Positions 17,905 through 25,950 of a stretch of 64,000 nucleotides of DNA are shown in pieces (the first letter of the stretch is position 1; each line of letters begins with the position of its first letter). Both the position numbers and the translations under genes were made by a program. This DNA is from Spirosomataceae bacterium TFI 002. GTDB lineage: Bacteria; Bacteroidota; Bacteroidia; Cytophagales; Spirosomataceae. Location: positions 1 through 64,000 of the forward strand of contig LT907983.1 in NCBI GenBank assembly GCA_900230115.1, read 5' to 3'. Under the pieces are notes generated by a model. The model made no database searches. It was not told the origin of the DNA and saw nothing but the letters and a program-made list of their open reading frames with translations.

Positions 17905-20019
17905 ATGCTACTCGAATTGCAATTAACTCACATTTCTAAAACACTTGGAATCGACAATTGGAAAGTTAAAAATACTATTCAATTGTTTGAAGAAGGGGCA
18001 ACACTTCCTTTCATTGCTAGATATAGAAAGGAGTTTACAGGCGAGCTTGATGAAGTTGAAATTGGAAACATAAAAAAAGCTTTTGAACAAATAGTTGAAC
18101 TCGAAAAAAGAAAAGAAACTGTACTAAAAGCCATTTCAGAACAGGGTAAATTAACTCCGATTTTAGAGCAAAAAATCAAGAATACACTTGATCCCAAGGA
18201 ACTAGAAGACCTTTACCTTCCCTTCAAGCAAAAACGTAAAACCAGAGGTGCAATTGCTATCGAAAATGGTTTAGAACCTTTGGCAAAAATGATATTTGAG
18301 CAAAGGGAAAGAGACTTATCAGGCATAGTTTCCAAGTTTTTGAAAGGCAATGTCAAGTCGAATGAAGAAGCCTTGTCAGGTGCCCGAGATATCATTGCCG
18401 AGTGGATAAATGAAAATATTGAGGCACGAAATAGAATTAGACAAATTTTCCAAAAGACAGCTGTAGTAAATTCCAAAGTAAAAAAAGGCAAAGAATCTGC
18501 TGGTGAGAAGTTCAAGGACTATTTTGAATACAACGAAAAATTAGATAGAATACCTTCTCACAGGTTACTCGCTATAAGACGTGGAGAAGAAGAGGGATTT
18601 TTGAAAGCAGGAATTGATGTTGATACTGATTACGCAAGAAATGTATTAGAAAGGCAGTACTTGAAAGGCATGCCTGCTTGTAAGGAAGAAATGTCCTTGG
18701 CTATTGTTGATGCTCTTAAAAGGCTCCTATTGCCTTCAATCGAAAACGAATTTGCTTCATTGTCAAAAGAAAAAGCTGATCAAGAGGCAATTGAGATTTT
18801 TGCCACTAATCTTCGTCAGCTATTATTAGCAGCTCCGCTAGGACAAAAGAGAGTACTTGCTATAGACCCAGGATTTAGAACTGGATGTAAAATTGTCGTA
18901 TTGGCGGAGTCTGGCGATTTACTTTACGATACTGTAATATATCCATTAACAAAAAAACAGGAAGCCGAAGGACAAATATTGCATTTGGTTGAAAAATATA
19001 AAATTGAGGCCATTGCGATAGGAAACGGAACAGCCAGTAGAGAGACTGAGCAATTGGTAAAAGGCATTAAGCCTAATGTAAAAGGGATTTATGTGGTATC
19101 TGAACAAGGTGCCTCTATTTATTCAGCAAGTGACGTCGCACGTGAGGAATTTCCTAACAAAGACGTTACTGTAAGAGGAGCCGTCTCTATAGGCAGAAGG
19201 TTGAAAGATCCACTGGCTGAATTGGTTAAAATTGACGCAAAATCAATTGGTGTGGGCCAATATCAGCATGATGTCAACCAAAAAATGCTGAAAGAAACAC
19301 TGGATTCAGTAGTAGAAAGTTGTGTGAACAATGTAGGTGTTGAGCTAAATACGGCTTCCAAAAACTTATTGGCGTACGTAGCGGGTTTAGGACCTAGCAT
19401 CGCCCAAAACATTATTGATTTTAGATCGTCAAATGGAAAATTCACTACCAGAAGGCAATTACTTAAAGTTCCGCGATTAGGCGATAAAGCATTCGAACAA
19501 GCTGCTGGATTTTTGCGTATTCATGGGGCAAAAAATCCGCTAGATAATTCTGCTGTCCATCCCGAAAGATACGATTTGGTTAAAAAAATTGCTGCCGATA
19601 AAGGTGTAAAAGTAGAAGACCTCATAACTAATGAACCTTTACGTAAATCCATTGATCTTAAGCAATACATCAGTAAAGAAGTTGGTCTACCAACGCTAAA
19701 AGATATACTAGAGGAACTTGCAAAGCCAGGTCGTGATCCACGAGAGCAATTGGAGGCTTTTGAATTTGCCAATGTTCACACAATGGAAGACCTACACCAA
19801 GGCATGATTTTACCAGGTATCGTTACAAACATTACTGCGTTTGGATGTTTTGTTGATATTGGTGTGCATCAAGATGGTCTTGTTCACCTTTCTCAATTGG
19901 CAAATAGGTTTATAAAAGACCCAAATGAGATTGTAAAAGTCCATCAGAAAGTACAAGTAAAGGTGATGGAAGTTGATGTTCAGCGAAAAAGAATTGGCCT
20001 TAGTATGAAAGAAGTGTAA
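17905..20019 (+). CDS. tex: Tex-family RNA-binding transcription accessory protein
   Basis: A 704-residue Tex protein, close to the usual length. Domains in order: N-terminal helical Tex region (SKTLGIDNWKVKNTIQLFEE, ATLPFIARYRKE), the YqgF/RNase H-like domain (VLAIDPGFRTGCKIVVL at about 318-334), tandem helix-hairpin-helix elements (VAGLGPSIAQNIIDFR, LLKVPRLGDKAFEQAAGFL) and a C-terminal S1 domain (GIVTNITAFGCFVDIGVHQDG). Tex binds nucleic acids and affects transcription. A short AAACCA/TGGTTT hairpin just after the stop (20018-20035) is a weak terminator candidate. Confidence 0.95.
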   Translation: MLLELQLTHISKTLGIDNWKVKNTIQLFEEGATLPFIARYRKEFTGELDEVEIGNIKKAFEQIVELEKRKETVLKAISEQGKLTPILEQKIKNTLDPKELEDLYLPFKQKRKTRGAIAIENGLEPLAKMIFEQRERDLSGIVSKFLKGNVKSNEEALSGARDIIAEWINENIEARNRIRQIFQKTAVVNSKVKKGKESAGEKFKDYFEYNEKLDRIPSHRLLAIRRGEEEGFLKAGIDVDTDYARNVLERQYLKGMPACKEEMSLAIVDALKRLLLPSIENEFASLSKEKADQEAIEIFATNLRQLLLAAPLGQKRVLAIDPGFRTGCKIVVLAESGDLLYDTVIYPLTKKQEAEGQILHLVEKYKIEAIAIGNGTASRETEQLVKGIKPNVKGIYVVSEQGASIYSASDVAREEFPNKDVTVRGAVSIGRRLKDPLAELVKIDAKSIGVGQYQHDVNQKMLKETLDSVVESCVNNVGVELNTASKNLLAYVAGLGPSIAQNIIDFRSSNGKFTTRRQLLKVPRLGDKAFEQAAGFLRIHGAKNPLDNSAVHPERYDLVKKIAADKGVKVEDLITNEPLRKSIDLKQYISKEVGLPTLKDILEELAKPGRDPREQLEAFEFANVHTMEDLHQGMILPGIVTNITAFGCFVDIGVHQDGLVHLSQLANRFIKDPNEIVKVHQKVQVKVMEVDVQRKRIGLSMKEV

Positions 20020-20043
20020 ACCATTTCATTGGTTTAAATTAGC

Positions 20044-20051
20044 TATTTTTG
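20044..20051 (+). promoter_or_regulatory. Bacteroidota-type -7 box (metallopeptidase-like lipoprotein)
   Basis: TATTTTTG is an exact TAnnTTTG match, 28 bases before the ATG at 20080. Confidence 0.5.
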
Positions 20052-20079
20052 AATGGTACAATAAAAAAGTGCATTTCAA

Positions 20080-20619
20080 ATGAAAAAGACTGTTTTAGTT
20101 GTGTTGTCTATTTTCCTATTAGCAAGCTCTTGTGAAAAAGAACAAGTATATGCCTATTCAATTGATCCTAAACTTGAAGTTTACGTGGATCGCTTTTATG
20201 ATGAAGCAATGATAAGAGGCATTTCCATCTCTAAAAGCAACTTAATTGTTGAGTTTACATCTGAAACTACTAATGACTTTTGTGGCGAATGCTTAAAAGT
20301 AAAGGATTTTAATAAAGGACAAAGGAGGGTGAAAATTGTAAATACAAGTTCTTGTTGGTCATCTAAACTTGATAAAAGTAAAGAAACCCTTGTGTTTCAT
20401 GAACTTGGCCATTGCTTACTCGATCGTGAACATTTTGATAAGCTCTTTCCCGATGATTCACCAAAGTCTATCATGACTACTTATGAGCAAAATCCTTACT
20501 CTCCTTGCATTTATGTTTTTGAAGAGAATAGTCCATCAGACTGTAATAAGGTAAATCGTAGGGCTTATTATATTGATGAGCTTTTTGGAAAACCCAATAC
20601 CCCGTTCTGGTTGAATTAG
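20080..20619 (+). CDS. Putative zinc-metallopeptidase lipoprotein
   Basis: A 179-residue lipoprotein (signal MKKTVLVVLSIFLLASSC, Cys18). VFHELGHCLLDREHFD places His107, Glu108, His111 and a possible third ligand His118. The spacing resembles the metzincin pattern but is one residue longer than HExxHxxGxxH and lacks the Gly. A later SIMTTY (about 130-135) could be the Met-turn. It therefore looks like a small putative metallopeptidase family found as lipoproteins in Bacteroidota; activity is not shown. Its stop overlaps the convergent gene by 4 bases. Confidence 0.65.
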   Translation: MKKTVLVVLSIFLLASSCEKEQVYAYSIDPKLEVYVDRFYDEAMIRGISISKSNLIVEFTSETTNDFCGECLKVKDFNKGQRRVKIVNTSSCWSSKLDKSKETLVFHELGHCLLDREHFDKLFPDDSPKSIMTTYEQNPYSPCIYVFEENSPSDCNKVNRRAYYIDELFGKPNTPFWLN

Positions 20620-21083
20620 TCGTTCAATAAACTCTTAGTCATATACGATAATTGAAAAGGCTCCAATTGCAAAGCTTTTGAGCTAGAAAAACCACGCCAA
20701 ACAGTAGCATATGTGTTTGTTTCAAGAACCTGAATAAGTAATGAATTCTTTTTGGTCCTAACCTTTTCCGATTCGAGCAAAACCCCTCCAATAACTGAAT
20801 TGTATGTTGATCCTGACAAAATATCTATTTTCTCTGGATAGAATTTTCCCATTACCAATACATCTGGATTAGATGGCTCATAGAAATAATTTTTCCTGCT
20901 CATTTCTTCATGTAGTGCAGCTTTGACTTCCTCTTTGTTGGGAGTCTCCTCATCAATAGATAAAGCATAACTTTTCAATTGAATACTAGAAGGTAAATGA
21001 GCACTACTCCTTTGGTTTATGAAAGACTGGGTACAAGAAAAGTTAAAACTAGCGAGGATTAAAAGAACAAAAGAAAGCTTCAT
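20616..21083 (-). CDS. DUF4136-like lipoprotein
   Basis: A 155-residue lipoprotein with signal MKLSFVLLILASFNFSC (Cys17). The mature part resembles DUF4136-type proteins: a variable N-terminus, KEEVKAALHEEMSRKNY, a beta-rich middle (DVLVMGKFYPEKID) and LLIQVLETNTYATVWRGF, a form of the common 'vWrG' strand. The function of this family is unknown; members sit in the cell envelope. A consensus -7 box lies upstream. Confidence 0.6.
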   Translation of the reverse strand: MKLSFVLLILASFNFSCTQSFINQRSSAHLPSSIQLKSYALSIDEETPNKEEVKAALHEEMSRKNYFYEPSNPDVLVMGKFYPEKIDILSGSTYNSVIGGVLLESEKVRTKKNSLLIQVLETNTYATVWRGFSSSKALQLEPFQLSYMTKSLLND

Positions 21084-21105
21084 GACATCAGGTATTTAGA
21101 TTATA

Positions 21106-21113
21106 CAAATGTA
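21106..21113 (-). promoter_or_regulatory. Bacteroidota-type -7 box (DUF4136-like gene)
   Basis: The minus strand reads TACATTTG, matching TAnnTTTG, 23 bases upstream of the ATG at 21083. Confidence 0.5.
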
Positions 21114-21253
21114 ACAATCTTTATACCACAATATTAAATGAATATAATTAATTCTAAATATAAGCCTATTTTAGAAATCTTATTCTCTAATCATTGCGAT
21201 AAGCCTTTTTTGCTTTCGAAATAATGTCGTTAACCTTGTAAATATTTTGAGGA

Positions 21254-22474
21254 TTATTCTGGTTTTATCTCGAAAACAAATGGAATTTCCATTGCTGGTA
21301 GGTTATAGTGACTAGGAATTTCGACAATTGCTTTCACTTTAAGGGCTGACATTTCGGAAATTGCCTTAGCTCTCCTACTACTCACTGTCATTTTCGCAAA
21401 TGAAACAGAATTTGGCCCTAAGTCTTGTTCAGCGTTCTCTATATCAGCTTTCATATCCCAATTAAAAGAATGCGATAACTTGACTTTCATAGGCAAATTA
21501 AGATCGTTGGTAATCCTGATCTCTATTTCGGAGTTTTGGAAATTATCACTTGTAACTTTCAACGGATCGATCTTGATCATCTTGCTAGCGAACACTTTGG
21601 AACTAAAAGCTTTCATATCTGAAGTGAAAACTTTATCATCATGAATCCCATTTAAGGCTAAGTTAGCCATAATTGGACCCTCATCCGTCATGGTAACCCA
21701 AGTAAGGTGATCAAATTCTCCAAGTTCAGGGCCTCTAAGCGAGGATCCTCCACCAGTTGTTGCCAAGATGTAGTAATTGCTATTATTTCGCTCATATGCC
21801 ACATAGTTGTGCTTATGACCTACAAAAACAGTGTGCTTTCTTGGCTTCAATAAACCTTCTACATCAAACCATCTCATTGGATCTGTAGTTTGATCCCAAA
21901 GCGGCTGATGCATAAAAACCATCGTCCACTTCACCTCTTTATTTTCTGCCAAAACCTTTTTAATCCAATCATATTGTGGATCTCCGATACTACCTTTTGT
22001 AGACCCTCTCAAATTATCCTCAGAGTTAAGACAGAGAAATAATACATCTTGATAAATAAAATAATAGTGATCTGGGCCGTATCTTTTTGCCCAAGTATCT
22101 CTCATTACTTCGTTGGTGTAATCATGGTTTCCTGGCAAGTAAAAAAATGGCATTTGAAGCTTTGATATAAACCCATCAAATTCGTCCCACTGAGTTTTTA
22201 TTTTTACTGTGTCTCTAGTATACCCTTCTATCAAATCACCGACAGACATCACAAATTCGGGTTGGAGAAGATTTAACTTTTTTACCCCATCTTCAAATAC
22301 TCCAGGTCTATGTCCACCGGTTCTATCCGTTACAATAGCAAATTGAAATTGTCCCGGCTTATCGTTAAACTTCAAGTTTGACCAAGGAGTTGGGCCTTGC
22401 GTAGTGGGCGTTTTAAAGTTGATCTGAGCAATAGCCGAAAGGCTACTAAGTAGTAGAAGTACGAATGTTTTCAT
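21254..22474 (-). CDS. Secreted calcineurin-like metallophosphoesterase
   Basis: A 406-residue exported phosphoesterase with signal MKTFVLLLLSSLSAIA. Metal-binding motifs are in order: IVTDRTGGH (Asp), VGDLIEG, PGNHDYT, MHQPLW and GHKHNY, the standard five blocks of the calcineurin-like fold. The last 120 or so residues form a beta-rich extra domain. The substrate may be a phosphodiester or phosphomonoester; it cannot be read. A divergent secreted phosphodiesterase gene begins 146 bases away, so both may serve phosphate scavenging. Confidence 0.85.
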   Translation of the reverse strand: MKTFVLLLLSSLSAIAQINFKTPTTQGPTPWSNLKFNDKPGQFQFAIVTDRTGGHRPGVFEDGVKKLNLLQPEFVMSVGDLIEGYTRDTVKIKTQWDEFDGFISKLQMPFFYLPGNHDYTNEVMRDTWAKRYGPDHYYFIYQDVLFLCLNSEDNLRGSTKGSIGDPQYDWIKKVLAENKEVKWTMVFMHQPLWDQTTDPMRWFDVEGLLKPRKHTVFVGHKHNYVAYERNNSNYYILATTGGGSSLRGPELGEFDHLTWVTMTDEGPIMANLALNGIHDDKVFTSDMKAFSSKVFASKMIKIDPLKVTSDNFQNSEIEIRITNDLNLPMKVKLSHSFNWDMKADIENAEQDLGPNSVSFAKMTVSSRRAKAISEMSALKVKAIVEIPSHYNLPAMEIPFVFEIKPE

Positions 22475-22490
22475 GTCTATAAATTTAGCA

Positions 22491-22498
22491 CAAAATTA
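22491..22498 (-). promoter_or_regulatory. Bacteroidota-type -7 box (metallophosphoesterase gene)
   Basis: The minus strand reads TAATTTTG, an exact TAnnTTTG match, 17 bases upstream of the ATG at 22474. Confidence 0.5.
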
Positions 22499-22586
22499 AC
22501 CAGAAGTGTCTACTTCCGAAAAGTTTAATATTACCAAATCTTAAATAAGTAAAATGATAGTTCAAGTTTAATTAAACTGAAGTATA

Positions 22587-22594
22587 TAACTTTG
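22587..22594 (+). promoter_or_regulatory. Bacteroidota-type -7 box (phosphodiesterase gene)
   Basis: TAACTTTG, an exact TAnnTTTG match, lies 26 bases before the ATG at 22621. A weak TTTA occupies the approximate -33 region. Confidence 0.55.
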
Positions 22595-22620
22595 GCAAGG
22601 TCATAAATTAAAGAAACTCT

Positions 22621-23571
22621 ATGAAAAACTTTTTCCTATTCTTCATGCTCATCATAGCAAACTCAGCTTTTGGGCAAAAAAAGAAGTGTTTGTTAATCTT
22701 GGTCGATGGTATTCCAATTGATGTTCTTCAAAAAACTGCTACTCCTCATATTGACAAAATAGCATCAATGGGAAGTTTTGCAAAAGCATTTGTAGGTGGT
22801 GAACAAGGTGGTGAAAGCGAGTCTCCAACAATTTCTGCGGTTGGATATAATAGCATGCTAACAGGTACTTGGGCAAATAAACACAATGTATGGGGCAACA
22901 GTATCAAGGCTCCGAATTACACTTATACTTCTATTTTTCAAGTAGCAAGAGCAAGTAACAATGAAGCAAAATTGGCCATATATTCTACTTGGGAAGACAA
23001 TAGAACCAAGCTTTTGGGAGAAAACCTTCCCGAAACTAATAACTTAATGCTCGATATAGCTTTTGATGGCTATGAAAACGACACAAATTCTTTTCCTCAT
23101 GATGCCAATAGAGAATATATAAAGAACATAGATCAGTTAGTAGTGAGAGAAGCAAGTACGAGTATTCTCAAAAATGGCCCAGACCTTTCTTGGGTTTATT
23201 TAGAATATACTGATGATATGGGGCACAAGTATGGAGATAGTCCGCAAATGACGGCTGCAGTAGAACTCGTAGATGAACAAATCGGAAAGCTTTACAAAGC
23301 GGTTCAAAAACGAGAAAAGAAATATAAAGAAGAGTGGTTATTCATAGTTACCACTGACCATGGAAGAGACTTAAAAACAGGTAAAAACCACGGAGGACAG
23401 AGTGAAAGAGAAAGAACCATATGGATTCTTAGCAATCAAAAACAGGTAAACGATAGGTTTCAAAACGGATTGGCAATAGTAGATATATTTCCTTCTGTAG
23501 TGCAGTTTATGAATTTCGAACTTACCAAAGAAGTCGCGTCTAATTTAGACGGTAAGTCATTTTTAAAATAA
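22621..23571 (+). CDS. Secreted alkaline-phosphatase-fold phosphodiesterase (NPP-like)
   Basis: A 316-residue exported enzyme (signal MKNFFLFFMLIIANSAFG). The alkaline-phosphatase superfamily metal sites are visible: ILVDGIPID at the first strand, the nucleophile region ESPTISAVGYNSMLTG, DDMGHKYGD with Asp and His, and TTDHGRD near the end. The layout fits nucleotide pyrophosphatase/phosphodiesterase-like proteins, not sulfatases, because no CxAxR or CxPxR is present. The leaving group and substrate are unknown. It is divergently arranged with a metallophosphoesterase, suggesting a shared role in phosphate or nucleotide turnover. Confidence 0.8.
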   Translation: MKNFFLFFMLIIANSAFGQKKKCLLILVDGIPIDVLQKTATPHIDKIASMGSFAKAFVGGEQGGESESPTISAVGYNSMLTGTWANKHNVWGNSIKAPNYTYTSIFQVARASNNEAKLAIYSTWEDNRTKLLGENLPETNNLMLDIAFDGYENDTNSFPHDANREYIKNIDQLVVREASTSILKNGPDLSWVYLEYTDDMGHKYGDSPQMTAAVELVDEQIGKLYKAVQKREKKYKEEWLFIVTTDHGRDLKTGKNHGGQSERERTIWILSNQKQVNDRFQNGLAIVDIFPSVVQFMNFELTKEVASNLDGKSFLK

Positions 23572-23629
23572 TTTAAGTCAGGACGTCTGAAAGTGTTTTC
23601 TTGAAACCAAAATCATATCAATTTCTACT

Positions 23630-25915
23630 CTAGTTACAACCATTTGTGTCAACTAAAAAACTACCAATATTTAAAGGTTTACTCTCAAAACCAGGGTTTA
23701 AAATGACATAATTATTTGCTCCTATACTCAGCACCGAAGATGGGTTAGGAGATGTATAACTACTGGTTTCTAAAGTAGTATAACTATATAATCTGGAATT
23801 AATTGTTCCGGTAATATTAATTCTATTTGGACATGTTGATTCAACAATTTCAACTACGTAATCCTCAACTTCACCATAAACTGAAGGAAAAATACAAGCA
23901 CTATTGGGATAATCTAATGCAGTCATCATGACTCTCATTCTGGCCACACCTGGTAGAGCATTTCCTGGAACCATAAAATTAGAGTTTCCAAGACTCCAAG
24001 TTGACTCGCCCTTTGAAAATATTTTTTCCGAATCTTCAAATGTGTCATTTCTATTAAAATCAATCCAAGCAATACAACCGCTGTCCCAATGACTATTTCT
24101 TTCAACAAAAAAATCGTACATCTCAAATTGTGTTAGTTTCGAAATTTGGTCAAAGAAAACAGAATAGCCTCTAAACGAACAAGTTGAAGAATTATTCAGT
24201 ATATCAACTCCACTTTTCTTAATAGAAACATTACTAACGTAAACATCTTCATAGCACCTTTCTGCAACTGGAATACAAACACATCCATACGATGCATTAC
24301 ATTCTTGAACAATGGAAACAATTACATCTTTTATATCATATGAAAAGCTTCCTGTAGGACATGGACTACTAAATTCATGACTACTTCCTATTATTCTAAT
24401 TCTAGTTTTTCCAACCTGTGAATGAAACGGAACGCTAAAGTAAAAAGAAATCCCATTTTTACTTTCGATATTGCTACCATAAAGTAACTCTTCTTCCGAA
24501 AACATATCATCTAGATTCCAATCAATCCAAGCCCTATACTGTATGTTATACGTATTGTTTGTTACCTCAAAACGATATAGAGCACTTTTTGACAGATTTA
24601 TTTCAGAATGATCTAAAACCTCAATACAAGTTAAGCTTGAATTAAAATTTTCTTCAAAAAGTGAAACACCGTCATCAGTTGATAGCGATAAACTCGTAAT
24701 ATTAAAATCTCTAAAGCACATATTTGATGAAGGTTCACAGAAACAATCTTGTGAAACATAAAATTGTGCAACTTCGCTCAAAATCGCATTAGAATTACTA
24801 GCCCTAATCCTAATAAATAAGGAATCCATCCCTCCGACATTTGTCTCAAGAGTAAAGTTTGTTTGATTAGGCTCAACCGTACCTGCTGCAAGAAACTTTT
24901 TATTGATATTACTACTATACTCTATAATATACCCAGTTTCATTGTTGGAATTATCTTGCCAATTTACAACGACTTCAGAACAATTTAAACCGCCTATTGA
25001 GATGTTTGTTGCGGCAAGTGAAGGCTCAGGAATACAACTGTAACTAAGATTTGTTTCTAGAATTGAACTTCTCAACAGATACCCTTCATACATCCTTACT
25101 TTTTGTTCCGCTGTAAAAGAATTTCGACAATCGAAGTAATAAGACATAAAGTTTGAAACAAGAGGATTATACAAATCCCCATTTGAGTCCGTTCCTGTTC
25201 CTGCGTATAGACAAAATATGTCTGAATAAGGTGCGAATATAGGGTCGGCTGGTGTATCACATACTAAATCACCAGCAGTTCTACAATTTGTCCCGTTTAC
25301 TAATTCGTCTCCATTAAGTCTTTCAAAAGTATGATATAGATTCCAAAAGTGTCCCATTTCATGTACAAGAGTACTAAAATTTTGAGTGGTGCTTTTCCTT
25401 AAAATTATTTGATTTTTCAACCTACTGGGACTTGGGAAATTACTAGTAGCATTTAAGCCATAACCATTTCTTGCTAAAGCATTAATATAATAAATATTTA
25501 TAGCATCATTTACATTATACTTTATCAATTGTGCTTCGTCAAAGGAATTATTAATTGCACCATATTCGAGATTGTCTATAAGGTTTATTCCTCCACAACT
25601 AATAAACTTCATATTAAAAGTTTCAAACACTTTGTTAAGACTGTCAATATTTGCAATTACCTCGTCGATTATTTCAACTGAACTCTCGTATGACCTAACT
25701 GTGAGATGGATTTTTATTGGTATTTCAATTAACTCGTTATTTTCTAAATTTAGCTGCCTGATTTTTGACAATTCACCATTTAAAAATTTTAATTCTTCTT
25801 TTGACGGGTTGATTGAACCGCATAAATTAGATTCAGTATTAGAATTAATGATTAGCTGTGAATTAGCTTTTACACAAGTTGTAACTATTAGTGCTATAAC
25901 TATTATCCTTTTCAT
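23630..25915 (-). CDS. Secreted M43-type metalloprotease with Fn3-like and GEVED domains
   Basis: A 761-residue exported protein. A signal peptide is followed by a pappalysin/cytophagalysin-like catalytic domain with HEMGHFWNLYH (His185, Glu186, His189, His195) and the GD-VCDTPADP loop typical of M43. The usual Gly between the second and third His is Asn here, so activity is likely but not certain. Around 295-390 is a fibronectin III-like domain (VVNWQDNSNNETGYIIEYSS). Two GEVED-type modules follow, with AWIDWNLDDMF and AWIDFNRNDTF plus GEVEDYVVEI. The C-terminal NYVILNPGFES is common in secreted Bacteroidota proteins. No T9SS sorting domain with certainty. It starts 36 bases after the upstream dehydrogenase. 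Confidence 0.82.
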   Translation of the reverse strand: MKRIIVIALIVTTCVKANSQLIINSNTESNLCGSINPSKEELKFLNGELSKIRQLNLENNELIEIPIKIHLTVRSYESSVEIIDEVIANIDSLNKVFETFNMKFISCGGINLIDNLEYGAINNSFDEAQLIKYNVNDAINIYYINALARNGYGLNATSNFPSPSRLKNQIILRKSTTQNFSTLVHEMGHFWNLYHTFERLNGDELVNGTNCRTAGDLVCDTPADPIFAPYSDIFCLYAGTGTDSNGDLYNPLVSNFMSYYFDCRNSFTAEQKVRMYEGYLLRSSILETNLSYSCIPEPSLAATNISIGGLNCSEVVVNWQDNSNNETGYIIEYSSNINKKFLAAGTVEPNQTNFTLETNVGGMDSLFIRIRASNSNAILSEVAQFYVSQDCFCEPSSNMCFRDFNITSLSLSTDDGVSLFEENFNSSLTCIEVLDHSEINLSKSALYRFEVTNNTYNIQYRAWIDWNLDDMFSEEELLYGSNIESKNGISFYFSVPFHSQVGKTRIRIIGSSHEFSSPCPTGSFSYDIKDVIVSIVQECNASYGCVCIPVAERCYEDVYVSNVSIKKSGVDILNNSSTCSFRGYSVFFDQISKLTQFEMYDFFVERNSHWDSGCIAWIDFNRNDTFEDSEKIFSKGESTWSLGNSNFMVPGNALPGVARMRVMMTALDYPNSACIFPSVYGEVEDYVVEIVESTCPNRINITGTINSRLYSYTTLETSSYTSPNPSSVLSIGANNYVILNPGFESKPLNIGSFLVDTNGCN

Positions 25916-25950
25916 GTGCCTTTAATTTCTTATGCCAAATGCCAAAAAAA

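Noticed and set aside
23575-23630. TCAG-GACGT-CTGA dyad between the phosphodiesterase and M43 protease genes as terminator
   Set aside because: The stem is only four bases and has no T tract.
25572-25925. Plus-strand ORF of 117 codons inside the M43 protease gene
   Set aside because: It is antisense to a conserved secreted protein and has shadow-like hydrophobic composition.
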